From JAZUCL01 sp045639125 (GTDB taxonomy: Bacteria > Bacillota > Clostridia > Oscillospirales > QAMX01): a DNA stretch of 59,896 nt. The stretch is from positions 1-59,896 of the forward strand of contig JAZUCL010000018.1 in the NCBI GenBank assembly GCA_045639125.1, written 5' to 3'. Made by a program: the position numbers and the translations under genes. Shown here one piece after another: positions 8,402 to 15,732 of the stretch (position 1 is the stretch's first letter; each line of letters opens with the position of its first letter). The notes below the pieces were generated by a model. The model had not been told where the DNA came from. It worked only from the letters and a program-made list of their open reading frames with translations, and did not search any database.

Positions 8402-9442
8402 ATGAAAAAGGTAAAATGGGGTATTCTCGGTGCAGGCGGTATTGCTGACCGCCGTTCTCTCCCCGGTATGTTGCTTGCTGAAAACTGTGAAATCGTTGCA
8501 GTTATGGACATTCCCGCAGTAATCGACGGTCTTGCAGAAAAGTACAATGCAAAGGGTTACACCGATGCAGATTCTCTCCTTTCAGATGAAAACGTAGAGG
8601 CAGTATATATTGCTTCTCCTGTTGTATTCCATGCAGAGCAGGTACGCAAGGCAATTGCTGCAAACAAGCACATTCTTGTTGAGAAGCCCATTGCAAATAC
8701 TGCAGCAGAAAGTGCTGAACTTTGCCGTATGGCTGCTGAAAAGGGACTTTTGATGGCGACAGGTTTAATGATGCGTTTCAACACACATCATCAGCAGATG
8801 AAGCAACTTATCGCAGAGGGTGCTATCGGTCAACTTGTTTCTTGCCATGCACAGTTTACTTGTTGGTATCCCGACATGCCCGGCAACTGGCGTCAGTCCA
8901 AGAAAACTGCAGGCGGCGGTGCTATGACTGATATGGGTATCCACTGTCTTGACCTTATTGAGTACATCTCCGGTCAGCGTATTGCAAAGGTTGCCGGTAT
9001 GTACGACACATTCACATTTAAGTATGACGTTGAGGACTCTTGTACCGCTTTGTTCAGACTTTCCGAAAGCGGTTTTGGTACTGTTGAGGCTAACTTCAAC
9101 ATTCCTGACGAGGCTGCAAAATGGAGAATTGAGTTCTATGGCACTAAGGGACACATGTGTGCTAACGGCACTATCGGTCAGCAGGACGGTGGCGTATGCG
9201 AAGTTATGCTTACCGGCGATGACAAGGGCTACAATGCTACTCAGGACAGAAATGAGGCTGCTGCTCGTGTTCTCGACGGTGAACTTGGCAACATTTACTG
9301 CCGTGAGTTTGAGTCATTCTCTGATTCTATCCTTAACGGCTCAAAGATTGAAGTTCCCGCAACTGACGGTGCTCGTATTCAGCAGGTTATTGAGAAGATT
9401 TATCTCTCCTCTGAGACAGGTGCATTTATCGACATCGTATAA
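8402..9442 (+). CDS. Gfo/Idh/MocA-family NAD(P)-dependent oxidoreductase
   Basis: The protein is 346 residues, starting MKKVKWGILGAGGIADR, where GAGGIA is the Rossmann NAD(P)-binding loop. EKPIANT (about residue 98) is the family's EKP catalytic-lysine motif, and GGGAMTDMGIHCLDL is the conserved substrate-side GGG...D.G.H region. Members oxidise or reduce sugars, sugar acids and inositols; the exact substrate cannot be read from sequence. I start at the ATG at 8402, which has GGAGG 8 nt upstream, rather than the upstream in-frame start that would run through the promoter region. It is monocistronic between its own promoter and the strong terminator at 9502-9544. Confidence 0.9.
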   Translation: MKKVKWGILGAGGIADRRSLPGMLLAENCEIVAVMDIPAVIDGLAEKYNAKGYTDADSLLSDENVEAVYIASPVVFHAEQVRKAIAANKHILVEKPIANTAAESAELCRMAAEKGLLMATGLMMRFNTHHQQMKQLIAEGAIGQLVSCHAQFTCWYPDMPGNWRQSKKTAGGGAMTDMGIHCLDLIEYISGQRIAKVAGMYDTFTFKYDVEDSCTALFRLSESGFGTVEANFNIPDEAAKWRIEFYGTKGHMCANGTIGQQDGGVCEVMLTGDDKGYNATQDRNEAAARVLDGELGNIYCREFESFSDSILNGSKIEVPATDGARIQQVIEKIYLSSETGAFIDIV

Positions 9443-9501
9443 TTAAATTACAATCCGCACATAAATCAGCGTGGGCGTTTGTAATATAACCTTTCACTGG
9501 C

Positions 9502-9544
9502 AAAAATCGAAGCCATGCCTTCAGCAAGCATGGCTTCGATTTTT
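9502..9544. terminator. Bidirectional terminator (oxidoreductase / M42 operon)
   Basis: A 17-bp perfect stem (AAAAATCGAAGCCATGC and its complement) with a 9-nt loop, closing the plus-strand oxidoreductase gene and the minus-strand murD-M42 operon. Confidence 0.93.
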
Positions 9545-9547
9545 ATT

Positions 9548-10534
9548 TTATATTTTCATATCGCCGTTGACAGCATTTACAAGCATTGTAGACAGACGAG
9601 TTGCATCACTTATTGATGCAATTTCCGTACCACTATGGCGATGACGTATTGCTACACCAACACTTGCGGCATATACACCGCCACGACTTGCCTGAATACC
9701 TGTCAAATCACTATTTCCTGCAAGGCGTACATCACGCTGTACTTGGTCATGGGCATAAAATTCAAGATAATTTAGTAGTTTGGGATTGGAAATGGTACTT
9801 TTATTACGCACCCTAACAACTGCTCCTCCACCAAGTTTCACATCACTTTTTTTGACTGCATCAGGTAAATCGCCACTGTCAGTCATATCCACTGCAATAC
9901 CAATCTCAGCATCTATTTCATACGAGGCACTACTTGCACCTCTAACTCCCACCTCGTGCTGTACGGAAAATACGAAGTACAAATCGTTGTCCGATTGACA
10001 TTTTGACAAAACATCAATGAGTACAGCACAACCAAGACGATTATCAAGGTACGGAGAGAAAATTCTATCACCTGAAAGGAATGTATCGCCGGAAAGTACG
10101 GCAGTATCGCCACGGTTGACTTTTTCCTTCGCCTCTGATACGTTGACAGCACCGATGTCGATATACAGATTGTGCATTGCAATATCTTTTGGCTCTACAC
10201 CCTCGTCACAGCCGATAACACCACGTACACCATTGGCAAATACTACATCTTTGCCAACAAGAGTCCACAGACTTTGCGTGCCAAGCACTCCAATACGAAG
10301 AACTCCGTTTTCTTCAAAATAAGTTACAATAAATCCTATTGTATCGCAATGTGCCATAATCATCACACGCTTACCGCTACCTGACTTTCTCACAATAAGA
10401 TTGCCCATTGCTGTCTTTGTAATTTCCTGTGCATAAGGCTTACAAAGTTCGGCAATTTTCGCTGTTATCGCAATTTCGCTTCCACTTGTACTAACCGGGG
10501 TAGCAAGTTCTTTTACAAGTTCAAATATCGTCAT
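9548..10534 (-). CDS. M42 family metallo-aminopeptidase (third of three tandem paralogues)
   Basis: The protein is 328 residues. M42 glutamyl/tetrahedral aminopeptidases use two metal ions to trim N-terminal residues from peptides in the cytoplasm. Visible metal and catalytic motifs are AHCDTIGF (His-x-Asp), SPYLDNRLGC (bridging Asp), VQHEVGVRGA (catalytic Glu), VDMTDSGD (Asp) and RHRHSGTEI (His). It is the last and most divergent gene of the operon, 18 nt after its neighbour. HE replaces the usual EE in the catalytic motif, keeping only one glutamate there, so specificity or activity may differ. A GAGGTAAT ribosome-binding site precedes the ATG. Confidence 0.88.
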   Translation of the reverse strand: MTIFELVKELATPVSTSGSEIAITAKIAELCKPYAQEITKTAMGNLIVRKSGSGKRVMIMAHCDTIGFIVTYFEENGVLRIGVLGTQSLWTLVGKDVVFANGVRGVIGCDEGVEPKDIAMHNLYIDIGAVNVSEAKEKVNRGDTAVLSGDTFLSGDRIFSPYLDNRLGCAVLIDVLSKCQSDNDLYFVFSVQHEVGVRGASSASYEIDAEIGIAVDMTDSGDLPDAVKKSDVKLGGGAVVRVRNKSTISNPKLLNYLEFYAHDQVQRDVRLAGNSDLTGIQASRGGVYAASVGVAIRHRHSGTEIASISDATRLSTMLVNAVNGDMKI

Positions 10535-10552
10535 TATAATTACCTCTTTAAT

Positions 10553-11572
10553 TTACAATGAAAACTTTGCAAGGAATGTCTTTATAAACCGCAGCATATT
10601 GTCCATATCCTCAATTTTTGCTACTGATGAGGCAGAATGGATATATCTCACAGCACATGATACTGCCATAACTTTTGCACCGCCTGCATTTTTACTTATT
10701 ATTCCTGCGTCTGTACCGCCCGCAACTATGCTTTTTGTCTGATACGGGATATTTTCACTCTCGCAGATTGAAAATGCCTGCTGCCACATATCCTTTGTGT
10801 AAATTGTACCGCCATCAATTATAGGTATAACAGGCCCTGCACCAAGTTGACACGCCTTTTTTGCACCTTTTACATTTGCAAGGTCTGCTGCTGTTGTAGT
10901 TTCCAGTACGATTGCTACGTCAGGTTTAATGCGATATGATGCAACACTTGCTCCTCGCAATCCAGCCTCCTCTTGCACAGTAAATACAAACCACGTATCT
11001 ATACTTGTGCCTTCTTCAATTAGTTTCATCATCAAAGCACAGCCTATACGGTCGTCCAATGCCTTTGCCTTCAAAAATCCTTCTCCATACTCGTTAGGCT
11101 CGCTGTCAAATGCAACATAATCTCCAAGCGTTACGTATTTTTCTGCTTCTTCACGAGATGTGGCACCTATGTCAATGTACATATCCTCAAATGGCGGAAG
11201 TTTCTTTCGCTCCTCACCTTTTGTCAGATGTACCGCCTTTATTCCAATAACACCTTTAGTCTTCTTTTCACCGATGCGAACAGGACACGCAAGTACAACT
11301 TTCGGATCAATTCCTCCTGCTGTTACAAAGCGGAGAAAACCATCGTCGGTAATATCACTGACAAGAAAACCCACCTCGTCCATGTGGGCAGTAATCATTA
11401 CTGTCTTTCCACAGTTCTTCTTACCCTTTTTGAACACATAAAGGTTTCCCAATACATCTACGTACAGTTCATCAGCATTTGGCTCGACAACACTGCGAAT
11501 ATATGTGCGAACTTTATTTTCATAACTGCTTACACCGTCAATGGTACACAGCCTTTTTACTGTTTCAAGCAT
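10553..11572 (-). CDS. M42 family metallo-aminopeptidase (second of three tandem paralogues)
   Basis: The protein is 339 residues with the canonical M42 set: AHMDEVGF, KALDDRIGC, VQEEAGLRGA and RYIHSASS, with LETTTAAD at the fifth metal site (Glu where many members have Asp, an accepted variant). The start MLETVKRLCTIDGVSSYE matches the family N-terminus. Its ribosome-binding site is odd. AAAGGAA lies some 22 nt upstream, and a small hairpin (GCCCTGTAGGGC, 11585-11596) lies between it and the ATG. The hairpin may bring the site to the usual distance. It lies 50 nt after the preceding paralogue in the same operon. Confidence 0.92.
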   Translation of the reverse strand: MLETVKRLCTIDGVSSYENKVRTYIRSVVEPNADELYVDVLGNLYVFKKGKKNCGKTVMITAHMDEVGFLVSDITDDGFLRFVTAGGIDPKVVLACPVRIGEKKTKGVIGIKAVHLTKGEERKKLPPFEDMYIDIGATSREEAEKYVTLGDYVAFDSEPNEYGEGFLKAKALDDRIGCALMMKLIEEGTSIDTWFVFTVQEEAGLRGASVASYRIKPDVAIVLETTTAADLANVKGAKKACQLGAGPVIPIIDGGTIYTKDMWQQAFSICESENIPYQTKSIVAGGTDAGIISKNAGGAKVMAVSCAVRYIHSASSVAKIEDMDNMLRFIKTFLAKFSL

Positions 11573-11622
11573 TGTTATACTTATGCCCTACAGGGCGTTC
11601 CTTTCTTCGTAATTAAAAAGTG

Positions 11623-12660
11623 TCAACTAACTTCAAACATTTCACAGATAACTTCTGCAAGGAGTCTGCCAACCGATTCAATATCCTCCGTTTTAACAAC
11701 TTCTACAGGAGAGTGCATATATCTGAGAGGTAGCGACACAAGACCTGTTGCCACACCAAAACGGACAACTTGCATAGGAGTAATATTTGTGCCGGTAAAA
11801 CCACTTACCACCTCTATTGTATGGGGAATTTCTTTTTTCTTGGCAACGGATATAATAAGGTCTGTAAATGTGCGATTAAGACTTGTGCCTTTTGTAATAC
11901 ACGCACCACTTCCTGCCTCAAATCCCTTTGTTTTAGGAACGTCCGGGGAAGTAGCATGGGTAACATCTACGGCAATAGCGTAGTCAGGGAATTGGGTATA
12001 TGTGGCAGTTATTGCTCCATAGGAGTTTCGTTCCTCACCTGAACTGCCAAGTACAATAACATCAGCACAAAGTTTCTTGTCTTTTATAAGTTCCATTGCG
12101 TATAAAATAGCGACAAAACCTGCTCTATCATCAAGACCGCAACCACCGATAAACCCGTTATTAAGTTCAAAATGTGGTGCTGCAAGGCAAATAGGTGTAC
12201 CTATTTTTATTCGTTCTTTCAACACATCGTCTGCCATACCAAAATCTATCAGCATATTTGATATAGGCACAGCCTTATCACGTTCAGACGCCGTCTGCAC
12301 GTGGGGCGGTAATGCCGTAATAATACCGTAAAAGCGTTGCCCATTATCAGTATCGGCATAGACTTCTTTTGTCTGAAGCAGACGTGGGTCAAACCCACCG
12401 CTTTGAGTAAAGCGGACAAAACCGCCCTTTTCATACCCTGATACGATGAAACCTATCTGGTCAAGATGTGCGTCAAGCAGTATTCGTGGTGGAGAGTCTA
12501 AGCCACAAGAACGAACACCTACTGCATTTGAAAGAGGTGTCGTTTCAACTATGTCACAGTAAGGTTTTAACAGTTGACAGGCATATTCTGCTACGCCCAT
12601 TTCGTAACCTGAAACGCCCAGTAAGGCACACAGGTCGAACAGTGTCTTTTTTATATCCAC
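11623..12660 (-). CDS. M42 family metallo-aminopeptidase (first of three tandem paralogues)
   Basis: The protein is 345 residues, starting with GTG (site AGAGG 8 nt upstream; no better ATG nearby). Metal and active-site motifs are AHLDQIGF, GCGLDDRAGF, SSGEERNSYGA (the catalytic Glu pair is kept, the flanking QEE.G is altered), VDVTHATSPD and RYMHSPVEV. The sequence differs greatly from its two downstream neighbours, so the three genes are old duplicates or a collected set rather than a recent tandem duplication. The division of labour is probably by peptide N-terminus, which cannot be read here. Confidence 0.9.
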   Translation of the reverse strand: MDIKKTLFDLCALLGVSGYEMGVAEYACQLLKPYCDIVETTPLSNAVGVRSCGLDSPPRILLDAHLDQIGFIVSGYEKGGFVRFTQSGGFDPRLLQTKEVYADTDNGQRFYGIITALPPHVQTASERDKAVPISNMLIDFGMADDVLKERIKIGTPICLAAPHFELNNGFIGGCGLDDRAGFVAILYAMELIKDKKLCADVIVLGSSGEERNSYGAITATYTQFPDYAIAVDVTHATSPDVPKTKGFEAGSGACITKGTSLNRTFTDLIISVAKKKEIPHTIEVVSGFTGTNITPMQVVRFGVATGLVSLPLRYMHSPVEVVKTEDIESVGRLLAEVICEMFEVS

Positions 12661-12673
12661 AAACTTTACCTCT

Positions 12674-12991
12674 TTAAGATAATTTAATAAACTCTCGGCA
12701 ACCGCAACGTGGGCAGGAAGTGTTATCAGGTGACATTACACTACCGCACACACTGCATTTAACATCGGCATTTTTACTCTTTATAAGCGTATTGATACGC
12801 TCATTTGTTGTGCGTATATCACGCTGTATCTCATCAAGTTTCGTCATTATAAACGCAAAAGCAATATACAATCCGCCTGACAGTATACCTGACAAAAGAC
12901 CTAATAAAAATCCGCCAAAGCCTATACTTATTCCACTTATGATACCAATGAGTAAATTGGCTATTGCAAGGCCAATACACACCTTTATCAT
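12674..12991 (-). CDS. Small membrane protein with C-terminal zinc ribbon
   Basis: The protein is 105 residues. The N-terminal 50 residues are glycine-rich and hydrophobic, forming two closely spaced membrane segments (IGLAIANLLIGIISGISIGF and a second up to AFIMTK). A short coiled-coil-like stretch follows (LDEIQRDIRTTNERINTLI), then CSVCGS...CPRCGC, a four-cysteine zinc ribbon. An AAGGAGA site precedes the ATG. It lies between murD and the first M42 gene with gaps of 13-23 nt, so it is cotranscribed. The function is unknown; it could scaffold a membrane-associated complex. Confidence 0.75.
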   Translation of the reverse strand: MIKVCIGLAIANLLIGIISGISIGFGGFLLGLLSGILSGGLYIAFAFIMTKLDEIQRDIRTTNERINTLIKSKNADVKCSVCGSVMSPDNTSCPRCGCREFIKLS

Positions 12992-13014
12992 TTTAATTAT
13001 CTCCTTTTTGCCAA

Positions 13015-14394
13015 TTAAAATTCATTGACGATCTCTTTGTATCGCTGTCCACGCTGTGCAAAGTTTTTGAATTGGTCAAATGCAGCACAGGCAGGTGACA
13101 GCGTTACAATATCTCCTGCCGTTGCAATCTCTCTTGTGTATGAAACTGCCTTTGTAAAATCGTCAAATTCAACGATAGGAAGCGTCTTTTCATTATATTC
13201 CGGGCAATCGGTTACACATTTACGTATCTTTTCAGCCGTTGCACCGCAAAGTACAAGTGCCTTTACGTGTTTTATAATTTCAGGGCCAAGTACATCAAAA
13301 GGTATGTGCTTATCGTAACCGCCGGCAATTAAAATTACCTTGCGGTCAAACGCACGAAGTCCTGCTATAACACGAGTCGGTGACGTTGCTATTGAATCGT
13401 TATAATAGCGTACTTCGTCAAGTTCTCTTACAAGTTCACAACGATGTTCAACGCCTGAAAATGTTTTTGCCACCTCAACAATATGTTCTACACCAACAAG
13501 CCCCCATACAGCACCTATTGCAGCCATATAGTTTTCTACGTTGTGAATACCGGGGATACGAATATCGGCAGTTGCCATAATTACAGTTTCATTGCCGTTT
13601 TCTCTAACAATTATTTCACCGTTACGACAGTAAACTCCATCAGCACCACTATCCATTTTAGAAAATACTACCGTTTTACCTACTGTTTCCGACACAAAAC
13701 CTGCAGTTATATCGTTGTCTGCGTTTAGCACAACACGGTTATCTTTTGACTGATTAAGAAAGATATTTTTCTTTGCCGACACATATTCCTCCATACCACG
13801 GTGCATATCAAGGTGGTTGGGAGAAAGATTAGTGATAACGGCAATATCCGGGCTTTTTTTCATAGTCATTAACTGGAAACTTGAAAGTTCCACGACAGCA
13901 AAATCGGTAGGTTTAATGTTTGGCGTATCTGCAAGGAGTGGGTGTCCAATATTACCGCCTAAGTGGCAAGTGTAACCTGCCTGAGTCAAGAGGGTATATA
14001 TAAGGGTCGTAGTTGTCGTCTTGCCGTCACTACCTGTTACAGCAATTATCGGACACGGACAGAGGTCAAAAAACACCTCAAGTTCACTTGTCACAACACC
14101 ACCTAACTCTCTCACCCGCTCCAACGCAGGCAAGTCGGGACGCATACCCGGTGAACGAAACAGCACGTCTGCAAAAAGGTTATCAAGATATCCCTCACCA
14201 AGACGAAGGGTTACTCCCTTGTCTGTAAGGTTATTTACAATATCGCCAAGTTCATCTCTATTCTTTTTATCGCATACGATAACTTTTGCCCCTGAGTCAC
14301 ACAGTATATCAATAAGTGGTCTGTTACTTACTCCAATGCCAAGAAGTGCCACCGTTTTATCTTTCAAACTTTTTATATATTCGCTAAACGTCAT
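13015..14394 (-). CDS. murD: UDP-N-acetylmuramoyl-L-alanine:D-glutamate ligase
   Basis: The protein is 459 residues. MurD adds D-glutamate to UDP-MurNAc-L-Ala in the cytoplasm, using ATP, during peptidoglycan precursor synthesis. Seen are a Rossmann-like N-terminal domain (GIGVSNRPLI), the ATP P-loop GSDGKTTTTTL near residue 115, the Mur-ligase NLSPNHLDMH motif, ENYMAAIGA, and YNDSIATSPTRV in the C-terminal domain. GGGAGG precedes the ATG. The gene heads a five-gene minus-strand operon, from a strong promoter at 14425-14453 to the terminator at 9502-9544, without its usual mra/dcw neighbours. Confidence 0.95.
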   Translation of the reverse strand: MTFSEYIKSLKDKTVALLGIGVSNRPLIDILCDSGAKVIVCDKKNRDELGDIVNNLTDKGVTLRLGEGYLDNLFADVLFRSPGMRPDLPALERVRELGGVVTSELEVFFDLCPCPIIAVTGSDGKTTTTTLIYTLLTQAGYTCHLGGNIGHPLLADTPNIKPTDFAVVELSSFQLMTMKKSPDIAVITNLSPNHLDMHRGMEEYVSAKKNIFLNQSKDNRVVLNADNDITAGFVSETVGKTVVFSKMDSGADGVYCRNGEIIVRENGNETVIMATADIRIPGIHNVENYMAAIGAVWGLVGVEHIVEVAKTFSGVEHRCELVRELDEVRYYNDSIATSPTRVIAGLRAFDRKVILIAGGYDKHIPFDVLGPEIIKHVKALVLCGATAEKIRKCVTDCPEYNEKTLPIVEFDDFTKAVSYTREIATAGDIVTLSPACAAFDQFKNFAQRGQRYKEIVNEF

Positions 14395-14424
14395 ACATTT
14401 GCCTCCCGTTTTGTCGATACGTCC

Positions 14425-14453
14425 ATTATACTCAGTATACTTCTTTAAGTCAA
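14425..14453 (-). promoter_or_regulatory. Promoter of the murD-M42 operon
   Basis: On the minus strand TTGACT (14448-14453), 17 nt, TATAAT (14425-14430). This is close to the sigma-A consensus and lies 31 nt before the murD start codon. Confidence 0.8.
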
Positions 14454-14531
14454 GATTTTTCCAATATATGTAAGGCTTTAGTAGCCATATATTAAATTTA
14501 TTTTCACTGGAATTTTGTTGAAAATAAAGGG

Positions 14532-14559
14532 TTGAAATTATAGAAATTAGGTGTATAAT
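14532..14559 (+). promoter_or_regulatory. Promoter of corA
   Basis: TTGAAA (14532-14537), 16 nt, TATAAT (14554-14559). It implies a leader of about 160 nt before the corA start codon at 14727, containing a possible 25-codon ORF. Confidence 0.65.
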
Positions 14560-14606
14560 ATAAGTAGGTTTTTTGTTACCAATAACACTTAAAGGGGGAA
14601 CGTATT

Positions 14607-14684
14607 GTGTCCAGCGACAATTCAGGTCGAAGTAGAAAATTTAATACGATGGACAATGCGTTTTGCCCGATTAGTTTGATATAA
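14607..14684 (+). CDS. Possible 25-residue leader peptide upstream of corA
   Basis: GTG start, 10 nt after AAAGGGGG, a strong ribosome-binding site. It encodes a 25-residue peptide rich in Ser, Arg and Asn (begins SSDNSGRSRK after the start) and stops 43 nt before corA. Such leader ORFs control Mg2+ transporters in other bacteria (mgtL-type), but this one has no proline run or other obvious stalling motif. It may be fortuitous. The rest of the 332-bp gap holds the promoter and weak hairpins only. Confidence 0.3.
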   Translation: MSSDNSGRSRKFNTMDNAFCPISLI

Positions 14685-14726
14685 CGTCAGGCACTTACAC
14701 ATTTGTCCTGAAAGGAGAATGTAATA

Positions 14727-15650
14727 GTGCTAAATTATTTCAAAACTATTGATGGTCGTATGACTTCCATCGACGCTCCTGAGCAGGGTGCTTGGCTCAG
14801 TTTGATTGCCCCCACAGATGAGGAAATCAACAAAGTAAGCAAAATGTTCAACATTGAAACAGACTTTCTCCGTGCAGCCCTTGACGAAGAAGAAACATCT
14901 CGTATTGAAACTGAGGACGGATACACTCTTATCGTCATCGACGTTCCTATGGTTATCAAGGAAGATTCGGAAGTCGTATACTCCACCGCACCTATGGGTA
15001 TCATCTTAACTGATACAATTATAATCACAGTTAGTCTGCGTGAAACACCTATTCTAAAAGAATTTGCAGACGGAATGGTTAAAAACGTGCACACAGCACA
15101 AAAGACTCGTTTCGTATTCCAACTCTTATTGCGTACATCGTCAAGATACCTTCAGTACCTTAGACAAATTGAGAAGATGAGTGCATACATTGAACGTCAA
15201 CTCCATAAGTCTATGAAGAATAAGGAACTGATACAACTTCTTGCACTGCAAAAATCCCTTGTATACTTTAATGCCTCTCTAAAATCAGATGAGGTAACTC
15301 TCAAAAAACTCATGCGTGGACATATCATCAAACTCTATGATGAGGACGAGGATCTTTTAGAAGATGTACACATCGAGTTCCGTCAGGCAATGGAGATGGC
15401 TGCCATATACTCTGATGTCATGGCGGGTACTATGGACGCATTTGCATCTGTTATTTCAAACAACTTAAATATCATAATGAAAGTTATGACCTCCATTACT
15501 ATTCTACTCACTATACCTAACATTGTATTCGGTTTTTTTGGTATGAATGTTGTAGATCTTCCTGCCCCATTCACGTGGGTTACTCTTGCAATTACAGCAG
15601 TTGCTGTTACTGTGGCTGCATTTTTCCTTCGTAAAAAGGATCTTCTGTAA
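14727..15650 (+). CDS. corA: CorA-family magnesium/divalent cation transporter
   Basis: The protein is 307 residues. CorA pentamers pass Mg2+ (or Co2+/Ni2+) through the membrane. The large N-terminal cytoplasmic domain is followed by two C-terminal membrane helices. The signature GMN lies near residues 272-274 (FGFFGMNVVDLP), after the first helix, followed by a second helix and a KKDLL tail. Start is GTG with AAAGGAGA 8 nt upstream. It is monocistronic, with a long leader that may be regulatory and a terminator at 15664-15708. The extracellular loop after GMN reads VVDLPAP rather than the E. coli form, as is usual in Firmicutes homologues. Confidence 0.92.
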   Translation: MLNYFKTIDGRMTSIDAPEQGAWLSLIAPTDEEINKVSKMFNIETDFLRAALDEEETSRIETEDGYTLIVIDVPMVIKEDSEVVYSTAPMGIILTDTIIITVSLRETPILKEFADGMVKNVHTAQKTRFVFQLLLRTSSRYLQYLRQIEKMSAYIERQLHKSMKNKELIQLLALQKSLVYFNASLKSDEVTLKKLMRGHIIKLYDEDEDLLEDVHIEFRQAMEMAAIYSDVMAGTMDAFASVISNNLNIIMKVMTSITILLTIPNIVFGFFGMNVVDLPAPFTWVTLAITAVAVTVAAFFLRKKDLL

Positions 15651-15663
15651 ATTTTCAATAGAC

Positions 15664-15708
15664 AAGGCTTTTGTTCCCGCAATCTCTTGCGTTTTCAAAA
15701 GCCTTTTA
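15664..15708 (+). terminator. Terminator after corA
   Basis: Outer stem AAGGCTTTTG/CAAAAGCCTT with an inner GCAA/TTGC pair, followed by TTTTACTTTTTTT. It lies just before the helicase ribosome-binding site, so helicase transcription may depend on read-through or an unrecognised promoter. Confidence 0.75.
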
Positions 15709-15732
15709 CTTTTTTTGAAAGGAGTATGCCGT

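Noticed and set aside
14560..14726. M-box Mg2+ riboswitch before corA
   Set aside because: The conserved M-box core segments are absent. Only a mini-ORF and weak hairpins are visible.
15586..15732. Extension of the helicase into the corA 3' end
   Set aside because: The extension overlaps corA in another frame and the terminator at 15664-15708. The ATG at 15733 has GGAGT upstream.
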